Source of the DNA: Spirogloea muscicola
Taxonomy: Eukaryota > Streptophyta > Zygnematophyceae > Spirogloeales > Spirogloeaceae
Direction: 5' to 3'
Length of the DNA: 27,604 nucleotides
Assembly (NCBI GenBank): GCA_009602725.1
Contig: WELB01000040.1
Location: 187,207-214,810 of the forward strand
Shown: positions 1-11,242 of the stretch, piece by piece
How positions within the stretch are numbered: position 1 is the stretch's first letter
Layout of the letters: every line of letters starts with the position of its first letter
Notes under the pieces: model-generated
Database searches by the model: none
What the model was told of the DNA's origin: nothing
Seen by the model: only the letters and a program-made list of their open reading frames with translations
Made by a program: the position numbers and the translations under genes

Positions 1-62
1 CCACTGCGCCGCAGCCCGGAGCCGCCGGCCGCCGCGCCGCGGCCCGTCGCCGAGGCGCCAGG

Positions 63-3000
63 ATGTTCTGGCGCGTCGCGGGCCTGGCCACGACCTCGCC
101 CGTGAGCTCTTCCCGCGCTGCTCGCGGCGGCGGTGCCTGGTCACGCGACCGCAAGGCGCTATGATAGCCTTTATTGGTGTGCCACTGTTGGTGGCTCCAA
201 GGGCCGTGCCGGCCAGACTGCGTCAGGCCGGACTCCGTCGTCTGGGCTCGGTGCTGAGAATCTCGGTACGTCCGGCCACTGCTGGCCAGGTCGATGCGAT
301 TCTGGACAAGGAGGAGTACACGCTCGAGGAGCTTCTGGACGAGGACGACCTCATCCAGGAGTGCAAGGCCCTCAACGGCCGTCTCGTCGCCTTGTACGAG
401 CAGGACAGCTCATGACCGCCTCTGCGGTCGTCAATCTTCATGTCCTAGGCCTTGGTCCTCACAAAGCCTGTCTGTAGGGGCATGCGACGGCCAGGATTGG
501 CAGCCGATTTGGGACGACAGATTGCAGCAAGGGCTAGGGCAACGCAGCGCTTATGATTGGCATCCTTCAGCCAGCCATGATTGAGCGAAAGGCAGGGCCA
601 GCACGGCTCAAGAGCCGCTGTTAGATAGTCATTGGCGATGTCGCTGGTCCTTGGCAGTTTGAGAGCGAGGTCGGAGGTGGTGAAGCTTGTGCGCTACGTC
701 GTAGAAGAACCGCCTCCTGATGCCAACGACAAGCGCTTGTTCAAGTGAGGCCTCCCCACTCAGCTGCTCAGGGCAGTGCACAGAGCTTGACTGCAGGTCT
801 TGCCCCTAGCGGCAGCAAAGGTCGTCTACATGTAGCTAGTTGCTGTGCCAAAGTCGTCCTTGCATACAGTACCCTGGAGACAGCGTGGCTGCTCAGGCCT
901 AGGCTTATAGCACTAGGTTGAGTTGGTCAACGCTTCTGGAGCTGCGCATCCTGATGCTTCTACCTTGCTTTCATGAAGGTACCCTTTTGTAGCATGTGAA
1001 ATCTTCACCTGCGAGATTGATGCCATCTTCACAACCCTCTTGGCCGATGATGAGGTAACATTCGGCAGTCTTCTGTGATGGGTGGAGCCATTCTATGGTC
1101 CCTAAGCATTGGCACCTATATCTCAAAAGTTGACTGCTACTGGCCTTCTCCAGCTTGTTCGAGCCTTTTTGTGGAAATGTACAGCATCCTTGTCATTGAC
1201 GAGTCCTGACAAGTCATTGTGGTCCGGGCAGGCTATGGAGCTTCTCTTCTCATTCTTAGAGCCAGAACGGCCTCATGGCTCCTTACTGGCCGGATACTTT
1301 GGCAAGGTAAGGTGGCAGTATGCTGCAATTTGCCGTCAAATCTATACCTTATCTCTTGACGTACATACTGAGGAGTTACAGACAGTGGCACACAAGCCTA
1401 ACTGGATCGCCATGACCTTGCAGGTCCTTATCAGCCTGCTCTTGCGCAGAACGCACGAGGTCATGCGCTACCTTCAGGTAATGTGCTGGACGCTGCACTG
1501 AGGCACATGTGCTTTGGACATAGCAACAAGCACTAGAGCTAAGAAGGCAACTAATGAGCAACAATTGTTGTGATGCCCAACTTAGATTCTTTGTCTATAG
1601 GAGCTTTGCTGGTGATCTGACCAGTCCCCTGCCGTTCCAAATAATCAACAGGTGCACAAGGAGATACTGGGCAAGCTTGTGAGCCTTATTGGCATCACGT
1701 CAATTATGGAGGTACAGCAGAGGACAATGTAGTTGGCTTCTGTAGCATAAGCTTCAATTGCTCGGCCCTCATGCAGATGGGCTTCCGTTGACTCTGTATC
1801 AAAGTCACTTTCTTCCTTGGGGCTTGTTTATCACCATGATTTGACTCATTCTGTTCATTCTGTCTGAGCAAACGGGGCCTGGTATGTATGCAGGTTCTGA
1901 TGAGGCTCGCAGGAGCAGATGATCAGATCCTCATGTTCCATTCAGAAGCAGTTCAATGGCTTGCAGATACAAATCTTCTGGAGATGCTTGTTGATCGCCT
2001 TAGCCCAGAGGTATTGTAGAGAACCTATCCTCTTGCACTGTATTGAGCTTGACACCACAACATGTGATAGGCTTCTGAAGTGGTTGGCTATTGTGCAACG
2101 TCATGAAAAGCATCTGTCATAAAGGCTTGATAGTGATGTCACTTCATTGTGATTTCTACACCTTCTCAGCGACAACGTGAAACGTAATAATACTGTCATT
2201 GTATGTTTGCAGTATCCTTCGGACGTGCATGCGAATACTGCCGAGACTCTCTCGGCCATCGCTCGCACTGCCCCATCAGCTCTGGCCGATCAGCTCTCAA
2301 GCTCAAGGCGAGACGCTGGTCCACCAACTGGCCCTTCTGCTGGAAGCCCATAGACTATTGACTGTGCATGTGCAGATTGCTGACCACTTGAAGCATGTTG
2401 TTAACACCTAGGAAGCCGGTCCTTTGCCCTGATTTTTGCTCAGACTAGACGAATGCTGCTGCCTGATCCTGTACTGGCCTGGACATATTGTGCATCACAT
2501 TAGCAATCACATCAGCAGCCTGCAGCTTCACTCATGACTATCATGTCCTACTTGATCATCAGGTTCATTGCACAGCTCTTCAAGCACGGGCTGGAAGGGC
2601 CGCATGCAAACTCCAAGTCAGCACTCATCCACTCTCTTTCAGTCTGCATCAACCTGCTCGATCCCAAACGGGCAGCATCTGCTGCGGTTGCTGGGGCTGC
2701 GAGGGGTATGCAAGGAAGAGAAGGGCCAAAAGTGGCAAATCCTGAGACGGTTGATGGGATGCTCCAGCAATTAGGTGAGCCTATGCATGTCCTCTTGCTT
2801 AAAGGTTGCCTTGACTTGTACCGGCCTTGGAGCAGATTAGCAAGAAAAGGTTTCAATTTGAAGATATTGCATGTCACGGCACAAGAGAAGAGGAAGGCAC
2901 AGGACACAGACATCCTCATCTTTGTCTGATGTTTGCCTGCACAGGGAGGTAGCTAGTGTCATCAGTCCAAGCAAGGATTTGAACAGACAAGTTTCGTTCA

Positions 3001-6000
3001 GAACCCTTCATTGGCTGTTACAATCGGCAGCATATAAGTCAATTCATGTCAGGTCCCCATTATATTGCTTCGTAGCACAGATTGTCACAACTGGGTGCGA
3101 TTGTGTAAAACCTCTCAGGTGAGCTGGTGTCGCTGCTGGATGTCATCGGGGACGAGGCGGTCCTTCCCACAACTTACGGGCTTCTCAGGCCTCCTTTGGG
3201 CATCCACCGGTTGAAGGTCAATGCTCCTCTCCTGTTTGCTACACTCGGGCATATTGCTGCCTTGGCAGTGCTGCATTGCTCTTTTCACTTTGCGCAACAA
3301 CACTGTGCCTATCAATTAGCTTGCACATACGGCAGCCCCCTGCTCTTTCTGCTGGATTGCTTGACTCACGCTTGCCTGGTACAATGCAGATTGTTGAGTT
3401 CATTGCTGTCCTTCTGCGCACAAAGAGTGAAGTTGCTCGAGACGAGCTAGTCAAAGTAGGCGCAATTCAAACAGCTGTAAATTTATTCTTCAGGTGAAGC
3501 ACAGCTATCACCTTGAACCCTTGTCGTTTCCAATTCAAAAGGTGAGGTTGGCTCCCCTTCTTATCGCCCACTCACGCGATGTGCAGCTTTCCCTTCAACA
3601 ACATGCTCCATCACCAGGTGGAAAGCATCGTATCCTCCTGCCTCGAAAGCAACAGCCTGGTGCTGGAGCAGAACTTGTTGGTAGACTGCGACCTTGTGAA
3701 CCGCCTCTTGGAAGCTGACAAGGACCCCTCTGCACCAGATACACGTCCCGAGGTAGCAGTTGTTTCCTTGTTTCAGTCTTGCGGATCTGCCAAAAGCTGG
3801 ACAGTACCACTCTTGATGCAATGCCTGTACTTCACGTGGGGGCCTGACTTTCATGGTCACAGAAAACTCCCTTGATGCATCAGTTCCACTTCAGTGATGA
3901 GTTGTTTGGTGACCTGCAGCCGAAGAGGGAAACAGTCAGGGCTCCATCAAGATGTGGATACATGGGTCATGTCACTCGCATCGCCAATCGCCTAATGCAG
4001 CTGGCTGCTACCAACCTGCAGATAGAGAGCTCCCTTAAGGTATAGCTTAGGCTCACCCTTGACTTGCCTAGCAGCTCAGCAGGCTGAGATGAAGTGCTCT
4101 CATCTTGGTCAACAAGCCAGTCGGCATCGTTGACGCTCTTGTGACAGCAGATAGGCTGTTGGCATGACCATTATGATGCTACCTGATTGCCCACTGTGAG
4201 ACCTCTTACGGAGTATAGGTAGCCACTTGGCAAGAAAAATTCGTCCATTAGTGACATCTTCTTCTTCAAGCTTGCATTTGATAGTAGCCCCCTTGCACCT
4301 ATATGGTGATGGCTTGCTAAGACGCTCAAGCCGCCCTTGCAGGAAAACAAGGCTTGGTCAACATGGCAGACTGAGATTCTGGAGAAGCGAAATGCCATGG
4401 AAAACGTGTACCAGTGGAGTTGCGGGTAACGCTCTTGGGTCCAAGAGCAATGCCACTCAAGCTGGTTAATTCAATTTGACAATGGAAGGGCTTACATGCC
4501 ATCACTGTGATTACCAGAATCTTGAGGCTGCACATAGGGCATTCTCTGGATTGTAGTAAAGGCCATCACATCTGAAATAAGATGAGATTATGTGTGTCAC
4601 TGACTGTGCCAGACTTTGTTGTGACAGGCGGCCTGCAGCACTAGAGGAGCGTCCAGCAGACAGTGATGATGATGAGTTTCGAGCAGACTACGACCTAGGT
4701 AGTAATGCGGGCGTCCTTTCTGGTAATGCAACTGGTGAAGCGCTTGATGTCTACCACAGATACGGCGTGTTCGACACTGAGGATACTGAGGAGGTGTGTT
4801 GCCCAATGACTTTCCAATGCAGAGCAGTAGATCCACTGCTTGCCCTCATAATTAGTCGCGTACCAATAAAGTATACTGTTTTGCTACAATTTGAGTTGAG
4901 GTATCAGATTGCTCTGCTGTGAGAACATCAAAAGGGGTGTTGACCTTGCCCTGTCAATAACCTTGGCAGAATGTGCTACTCAAATACCATGTGTTACTAT
5001 CAGGGCAACACGTAGTTGAGCCTAGTGTTAGGCTTTTGGGTGGTTGCTGTGAAATCGATGGAGATATCTGGAGAAACCTGCAATTTGGACTCTGTTTGCT
5101 TGTACCAGGGTGAGGCGGACATGAGCATGACCCCATTCTCCAATAGCAATACGCATGCGGAGATTAATCAGCGGTTCGAGTTCCCAACCAAGGTGGGTCG
5201 CTTGGGCACCTGAAGCCCGGCAAAAAGTGCACGTCAAACTTCACCCCTAGCTGCTTGGAATATCTACTTCGCCAAGTCAGACAGGCTGCTGCAAACAAAT
5301 GAACTTGCCCTCACAGTTTCTGAAAAGAATGGGAATAATAGTATCCTATAATGGATGAAGGCCAATTGGTACTGATTGCTAGCCACATTTTGAGATTAGC
5401 CAAGAGGGCCAATATGACATGATTCCTGAACAGAAATCAAAGGTGTCTTGATGATAGTGACTGTGCAGGATTACTTCCCTTCTCCCATTATAGTCTTAGA
5501 TACAAGAGGAATCTTAGACCAGTATTTGTCAGACACTGCAGACCCTGATTTGCCTGCTTGATGCTTCGGCTTCTGAATGTGCAGCCAATCGAAACGAACG
5601 ACATGGACAAGGACAATGATGTATAATTCATTCTCGTGACCACTTCATGATGCGCTGCCTGTCATATGCATGCTATCATCTGTTAATCTAAGCTGTACAA
5701 TTGTAAGTATCGCCTTTACCTTTATCGTGACTGAAGATGGTTCTTCACAAGCAGGATGTCTTCTATGACGATGAGGCTGCCGCGGAGGTGGTGATCTCGT
5801 CGCTGACACCACAAGATGATCAGGACAGGTTTGTATACGGTCGACCTCAGTCACTTCCTCATCCTTCTGTTACTGCCAGTCTCAATCTCAAGCTTACCTG
5901 ATGCAGCGCTTCTTCGTGCCCTTCCCTAGAATCGCTAAGTGCCGCTTGGCGGGGCTTGATGCTCAATTTGCTGCATGCTCCTATCACAATTATATCTTCT

Positions 6001-7392
6001 GCGAGCATGAGAGGCAAGCAAGGCAAAGACTCTTGCCTAGCCTGGCATCCCGTTGTCATCTACGTGGCATGACTGACCAATGGGACAAGTAATGGAATTT
6101 TCATGTGTGCAGTGATGAGGAGGATAACGACTCAGATTTAGGGCCGCCAATCAGCACCCATTCGCCTGGAGTGCCCGTTGGTTCAAGTGGACTGCGGAGG
6201 AAAGTCGAGTGGGCTGCAGCAATCTGTGTGGTCGGACAGCAGCAGGAGAATGACAAGGACCATGCAGAGGAAGACGAAGACGGTTACCAGGAGGAGGAGA
6301 CTGCCAGCGCGGCAGCAGAGGCAGGGCAGACAGGGCACGTGCAGCTGCCATTGTCTGTGCAGGCTGAGGCTATTGGAGCATCGGATGCTGAGGTGGCAAG
6401 TGCTAGGTACTTCTATCTCGTCAGGCTCAAGCCTGAATACTCCTTATGTCTGTATCCTGGTTCCGCTCTCTAATCTGGTTATGACAAATTATGTTCTGAT
6501 TTTCGAAATGCAGGATGTAAGAGTCACTGGGTTTCTGGCTCTTGTCCTACTGTCGCTGAGGATGATTCTGTTTAAGCTGCGCACTCTTGTGGTAGCTCAG
6601 TTGCTCGTCTTTCACAATTGCAGGGATCTGAACAGCCATGAGCACATGGCGAGTCGAGCAGCGCCTGGCGTGTCGGATATCTTCCAGCAGCAGGATGGCC
6701 CGGAGATGCAGTGGTTTGCGTTTCAGGATCCTGCGCAGCAGTCGCTGGATTCGCCGATGTCGCTAACCGCCCTTTCACCAGGCCCCAAGTTCATACCAAA
6801 GGATGCGGTCGGGAAGGAGGCCACAGAGGAGGAGGCTGTCTTAGTCGGGCTTGATGACGTCCCTGGGGCAGCCGCGCTTGCCCGCCACTTCTCAGCGGCG
6901 CCGCTGACAAACGACTTGTCGTCCCTCTCCATCGGCAGCGCGCCTCAAGCTCACCAGGCAGGGGCACCTAGCCCAGTGCGCGTGGACGACGTAGCATACG
7001 ACAATGGGCTTCAGGACATGGTCTCGCTGAGGGAGGAGGACGGGACTGAGGGCGCTCCATTCGTGCGGCCGTCGTCACCTCCGCCGTTTGCGGCTTGGTC
7101 GGCAGAGCCACCCAAGCTGGACCTGCTGGATGGCCCGCAGGAGGCGCAGGCGCCAGGGAGCTTGGGAGCTGATCAGGACGGGTCGTACAAGGCCATGGAG
7201 AAGGCGCTGCGGGAGGGCATTGTTGGGGAGGCGCTCGTCGGAGGCGGCGGCGGCCGCTCAGCAGGGCTGGTCGAGGCCAACGACAGCGATGGTGGTGCGG
7301 CAGCCGACCACAAGCACGACCAGCACGACCCCTCCTACAACGACGCCAACTTCTGGAAGATCAGCTACAGCACGACGGAGCTGGAGTTGTGA
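63..7392 (+). CDS. SAPS-domain protein, PP6/Sit4-type phosphatase regulatory subunit (20 exons)
   Basis: Exons rebuilt from conserved motifs and splice phase: 63-101, 290-393, 658-744, 979-1054, 1232-1306, 1424-1477, 1652-1711, 1894-2010, 2213-2307, 2563-2774, 3119-3216, 3390-3493, 3587-3752, 3920-4039, 4343-4425, 4628-4793, 5109-5192, 5755-5828, 6113-6406, 6624-7392. The sum is 2877 nt, giving 958 aa. The start MFWRVAGL is the family's typical N-terminus. It is followed by VDAILDKEEYTLEELLDEDD (from residue 14), YPFVACEIFTCEIDAIF, LLAGYFGK, LIGITSIME, HSLSVCINLLDPKR, LRPPLGIHRLK, the DSDDDEF acidic patch, AEVVISSL and a C-terminal WFAFQD (about 733) with ANFWK near the end. In known homologs the SAPS repeats bind the catalytic subunit of PP6/Sit4 phosphatase and choose its substrates. 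The intron after exon 9 has a GC donor (2308). The tail from about 610 is long, acidic and of low complexity, and less certain in detail. The gene is complete in the window, with a GC-rich leader in 1-62. Confidence 0.93.
2308..2562 (+). other. GC-AG intron in the SAPS gene
   Basis: Exon 9 ends ...TCAAG and the next bases are GCGAGA. A phase-2 donor is needed to join exon 10 at 2563, and no phase-compatible GT lies nearby. The join gives SSRFIAQLFKHGLE, which fits the family where a GT further downstream would not. Confidence 0.7.
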
Positions 7393-8305
7393 CACGCGGA
7401 AGGCTAGTCGCCTGTCATTTCCTCGCTGCAGCTGCAGCTGACCCCCCGGACCTCCGCCCTCAAGCCCACCGCGTTTGCCTCCCTCCTCTATTCAATCCTA
7501 GGAGAGTCTTGCGAGAGCCACGTTTGCCCTCTGCTGCTGCATGTGGCATATGGGTCGAGTTCTGGCCTCCGTCTGTCCCCAGGATCTGCGCGCCCTCACA
7601 GCCACCTCTCATTCGCGAGTCGAGTGTGGACGTGATATGTATCAAATGGTAGCTTCCCTCCCTCCCAGCCGTATGTCACCTCCTATTGGACATAAAGCGA
7701 CAGCTTTTCTCGGCTTCACCGAGCACCGGCTGTCAACAAGCTCACTTAGATTGTTCTCGCACCAGTACGCGGACAATGGCCTAGCTTTAGTGGTCTTCGC
7801 GTCTCTGTTTCAGTCACACTCTTGAGGTATAGGGAATGTTCGTCCAAGCGTCTAACTCTTCGTGCATGGTGGCCAAAGTCCGTCAGCAACGATACCAGTC
7901 TTGACGTGCTCCTGACACTCTTTTGCAGGTCCTTATTCCAGTGAAGTGCCAATGCTAGAATACTAGGGTAACGTAACTGGGGTACTGCAGTCAACTACAA
8001 CTATCAAGAACATTGACTTGTTGTCTCTTTGCCGCCATGGATCTAAACAGCACATTGCTTTACTGTTGACTCAATCTGAATTCACATCATCAACTTAGTA
8101 ATATACTGACTTGAGATGCCGAGGAATATTGGGGGTGTATGATTTTATTGTTTGAGAAGTACTACTCCGCTTGAAGAAAAGGTGGGCAATCTCAAAGTGT
8201 AATAGCCGCTGAGCAATCAGCAAGTGATGCTCAGCTGAACTCTTAGAACGACCGTCTAGAGACCGTGAAGTATGATTCGCCGTAAAGTACCTCAACGCAA
8301 GTCTC
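7393..8305. other. Convergent intergenic region, no gene seen
   Basis: This stretch lies between the 3' ends of the SAPS gene (+) and ABCI10 (-) and should hold both 3' UTRs and polyadenylation sites. I saw no TGTAA signal for the SAPS gene, no recognisable coding motif on either strand and no tRNA. The short open frames here lack any family pattern. Confidence 0.6.
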
Positions 8306-10103
8306 TCAAGGCAGCCAGCCTTGTTTCGCAGCCTCATCCTGCCTTTGGCGAATGTGGTCCTCAATCACCTCGACGGGTCCAAAGACAACAACCCTGCCAT
8401 CTTCCATGTAGGCAGCGCCGTCGGCAAAGGTAAGCTCCTCCAGGCGGTGCGTCACCCACAGCGCAGTTACGGGCCTCCCATTGGCCTGGCCGTCCTTCAC
8501 AACTGCACGAACAGCCTCCAAGACCCCCACCTGGTGCAAAGTTGCGAAAGTTTGAGCGCACACATCTATACTTAGAATACGAACATACATGTGTAAAAGC
8601 GTGCATGATGACAACGCAGGAGAAGGGCAGGGTGCCTGGTCTTTCTCGTCGAGGAAAGTCGTGAGCTCGTCCAGGAGCAGCACCCGGCTCTGCTCGGCGA
8701 GCGCGCCGGCGATAGCCACGCGCTGCTTCTGGCCGCCACTCAGCGTTTGCACGGGCCTCTGGCAGCCGCCAGCCCGAAGTTGCAATATCAGTCCGCATAC
8801 CACGTCATTGCAAAATCATCCACCAATAGTCAAGCGACTGATTGTGATGTAGCAATGGCTTGAAGAAAGAATGCCTCAAGTGTCAACAAGCTTTGCTCAA
8901 AACAGTGCGTTTTGTGTAGCAGTTCTCAGGACCGCAGACCTGGATGTAGTCGGCCATCCCCACGGCGGCAAGGGCGGCCTTGACGCGCTCACGCGCCTCC
9001 TCCTCGGAGAGCCCCAGGCGACCCAGGCCGAACGCCACATCAGCACCAACAGTCGGCATGACAACCTGCTTCCCAACCCGCGAGGCACAAGGGAGCTTGC
9101 TGGTGGTTAGGCGTGCCCTGCCGAATCGGCGGTGCAAGCACCTCATAATCCAAAGCTGTGACTAAGACAAGGAATGTAACCCCTACCCAAGACAGCATGC
9201 TCTGCCTGCTCTCTTGAGGACTTGATACGGCGCCGCCATTGAAGGCCACCTAGTCAGTGGAGCATTGCCAGTCTGCTGCCATCAGTGATCACACGGATAT
9301 CAACAGCAAGGAGGGTCGAAGCTGGGGAGAAGACGAGACCTGGTGGTCCGGATTCTGGAACACGAAGCTGCGGGGGCCGTCAACAAACAGGGAGCCGCCG
9401 TCGGGCTGCAGCAGGCCCGCCAGCGACTGCGGCGCAGCCTCGCTCGCGGCCGGCGCGTTCCTACTCAGTGCGCGGCGGCAGCAGCGGCTCAGGAGCGGCA
9501 GCGCCGCAGCTTCCCGAGGCTTTCCCCAACATTTCCATGTCGTACTCGGAGCGACGGCAGAGTCAAGTTCAAGGTTCAAGGTCCAAGGTTCAAGATTTAA
9601 GGAGGCTCAAGTTCAGGGTTTGCTTCCACAATTGAAGCAATTTGAGCTGATAGGCGATAAAGGTTACTTCAGATCTGCTTGTCTCAGTCAAAACCTTGTG
9701 CTTGAGCGGCATGCCGCAACTGCAGCTCAGCATTCATGTGTACTGGAGCAATGTGAGGGTCTGATGTGCGATATGGGTCACTCCACACCTGCTGGTCCCA
9801 GTCTAAACCCTTTGTCTGAGCGGCATGCCGCAACTGCAGCTCACTGTTACTTGTGGGTTTTACTAGGGTTGTGGGCTTTGTGAGTCTGTGGAATTTTTGG
9901 ATTTCGTGGGCTTTGTGGCTTTTGTGGGTTGTGTGGGCTTTGTGGGTTTTGTGGCGGAGCCGCGCCTTGAGCAGCGTGGACTTGCCGCAGCCGTTGGGCC
10001 CCAGCAGCATCCACAACGCGCCCGCCGGCACCGCCAGGCTGCACCCCCGCAGCACGGCCGCGCCACCCAGCGCCACTCGCAGGNGCGCCGCCATCGCCGC
10101 CAT
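8306..10103 (-). CDS. ABCI10: ABC transporter ATPase, ABCI10-like (plastid ECF/CbiO-type), 5' end unresolved
   Basis: Minus-strand exons are 10103-9966, 9426-9340, 9065-8940, 8758-8636 and 8530-8306 (699 nt, 232 aa). In order they show Walker [13 protein letters not shown], the Q-loop [24 protein letters not shown], the ABC signature [17 protein letters not shown], Walker [14 protein letters not shown], and the switch histidine in [16 protein letters not shown] in place of DEPTS and the order of segments match plant ABCI10, which with ABCI11 and ABCI12 forms a prokaryote-type ECF module in the chloroplast envelope linked to metal homeostasis. The plant protein is about 40 residues longer at the N-terminus. 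Here the ATGs at 10103 and 10094 follow an in-frame TAG, so a transit-peptide exon probably lies upstream but I could not place it. One base (10084) is N. Two of the four introns use GC donors (9965 and 8635). Confidence 0.88.
8531..8635 (-). other. 105-nt in-frame GC-AG intron of ABCI10 without a stop codon
   Basis: The exon ends at ...GACCAG and the intron begins GCACCC and ends CACCAG. Its length is a multiple of three and it reads open, so retention would insert 35 residues between FLDEKDQ and VGVLEAV, right after Walker B. Plant ABCI10 joins these two segments directly, which supports splicing. Confidence 0.65.
9561..9622 (+). repeat. Degenerate (GGTTCAA)n heptamer array
   Basis: The stretch repeats TTCAAGG-like heptamers (GTTCAAGGTTCAAGG, GTCCAAGG, TTCAAG) and ends GCTCAAGTTCAGGGTTTG. 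It lies in intron 1 of ABCI10. A similar motif is in Sec62 intron 1. Confidence 0.7.
9674..9845 (+). repeat. Tandem repeat, 114-bp period, about 1.5 copies
   Basis: GAGCGGCATGCCGCAACTGC and the next six bases recur exactly at 9704 and 9818. The flanking CTGCTTGTCTCAGTC and CTGCTGGTCCCAGTC keep the same 114-bp offset. The core GCGGCATGCCGC is itself palindromic. Confidence 0.75.
9860..9956 (+). repeat. GT-rich low-complexity tract, (GTGGGCTTT)n-like
   Basis: Imperfect units such as GTGGGCTTTGTGG and TTTGTGGG repeat across the intron just downstream (minus sense) of the Walker A exon. It is strongly strand-asymmetric. Confidence 0.7.
10084..10084. other. Ambiguous base N inside the first visible ABCI10 exon
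   Basis: The codon is CNC, seven residues into the ATG-started frame and next to a long GCC/GGC run. A wrong base count here would shift the frame upstream of [11 protein letters not shown], so the N-terminus cannot be fixed. Confidence 0.95.
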
Positions 10104-10360
10104 CGCCGCCGCCGCCGCCGCCGCCCCCGCAGGAGGAGGCGGCGCGGGAAGGCCAGGGAAAGGCTATGCTTGCAGCTGCTAGCCTTTCCGTCCCGGGAAA
10201 GGCTTGGATAGGCAAGGAGGCGCAAGCAGGCCCCACGCTGCCAGTGCCCTACGACGGCTTGGGAAAGGCATGACAAGGCTCGGCAGGGGTTCGAGAACGG
10301 CCTTGTGTACTACCATGGGGTCCATTTGACCCTGTGCCGTGGGAAAGGCTTGGCGACAGG
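10104..10360. promoter_or_regulatory. ABCI10 upstream region with repeated GGGAAAGGC and competing hairpins
   Basis: GGGAAAGGC occurs at about 10156, 10195, 10261 and 10341, and its inverse AGCCTTTCC at 10181-10189. The inverse copy can pair with 10196-10204 (6-nt loop) or with 10157-10165 (15-nt loop), giving two mutually exclusive 9-bp stems. On the minus strand this precedes the first visible ATG of ABCI10, so it could be 5' UTR, an intron or part of a missing 5' exon. A short ATG frame from 10270 (starting MPFPSRRRALAAWGLL) looks transit-peptide-like but runs into TAG and is not in frame with the next exon. Confidence 0.5.
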
Positions 10361-11242
10361 CTACCAGGCCCAGCCTTCCAGGACGTTGAAGTAAAATATC
10401 GTAGTCAATACAGTGTCAAGTTGTAAGTGTTGAGTGTTAAGATCCTGCTGCACCAATGCCCAGTGGCAGAATAGGAGACCACGATCCAAAGCTTCCAGCA
10501 AGTGGCACAGTGGTGGCACGAGAAAGTGCTCAAGCACACCCTCAACCCACTTGACTCGCCAAGTGTTTTACTTTTGCAGCTGCGAACCCCACTGGCATGG
10601 GCACCGGCAGCCCTGCCACGCTGCGAGAAGGCCAGCCCCTCCCATCTGAGTCCCGTAGCAGCCGGCCTGCTATGTACCTACGTTAAACATACTGCTCTTC
10701 TAGCCCTCCTTCCACACTCACAACCGCCACTTAGGAGCATGGCCAAAGAAGGCCATCAATGTCAAGGCAAATACAGATTTTCGCATGTCCAGTAAGAATG
10801 ACATGATTGACTGCGGCAGGTAACATGGTGCCCGCTGGTCAGACTGAGCAGAAGTGCAATGCTGTCACCAGCCTCGCCACAGCGTTCAAGCTTGGCTTGC
10901 CAACCAAAGGATAAAGTCTGTCCAGAAGTGAAGTATGCTTGCAGGTACCTGCAAATACAACCTTTGACATTGAGGCCTTCACTTACGCTTCACATCATCT
11001 CACGCTCACGATCAGCTGACGTTTACCTACCAACAGCTTTCCTCTCACTGCAGCAACCTTGGGTCCGATGCAGGACTGGAAGGATGCTCACAGTGCACTC
11101 AAGAGGTTCGTCAAAAGGCACAGTAGAGCAGTTAATTACCTTGTTGATAATCGTAGAAGCTTGCTGCCACACTTCTCAGAGGCTGACAAAGATGGCGAGA
11201 CAAGTGCCTGAGCCGCCTGCCTGCGGGTGCTGCAGGAAGTGG
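10361..11242. other. Intergenic, no gene seen
   Basis: The stretch lies between the 5' side of ABCI10 and the 3' end of DDB2, both on the minus strand. The open frames carry no family motif. It may hold the missing ABCI10 5' exon, its promoter and the DDB2 3' UTR. Confidence 0.5.

Larger units (their letters stand above)
9427..9965 (-). other. ABCI10 intron 1 (539 nt, GC donor), filled with simple and tandem repeats
   Basis: The intron follows the Walker A exon (...CTCAAG, then GCGCGG) and ends CCGCAG before [11 protein letters not shown]. It contains the GT-rich tract, the 114-bp tandem repeat and the heptamer array listed separately, and looks like a repeat-expanded intron. Confidence 0.65.

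Noticed and set aside
161-415. Plus frame 161-415 read as one small protein
   Set aside because: Its first half is SAPS intron 1; only 290-393 is exon, and the frame leaves the donor at 394.
9684-10103. ABCI10 exon reading on into a [10 protein letters not shown] repeat as coding sequence
   Set aside because: The repeat follows the Walker A exon where the family needs [10 protein letters not shown], which is found after an acceptor at 9427; the repeat is intron.
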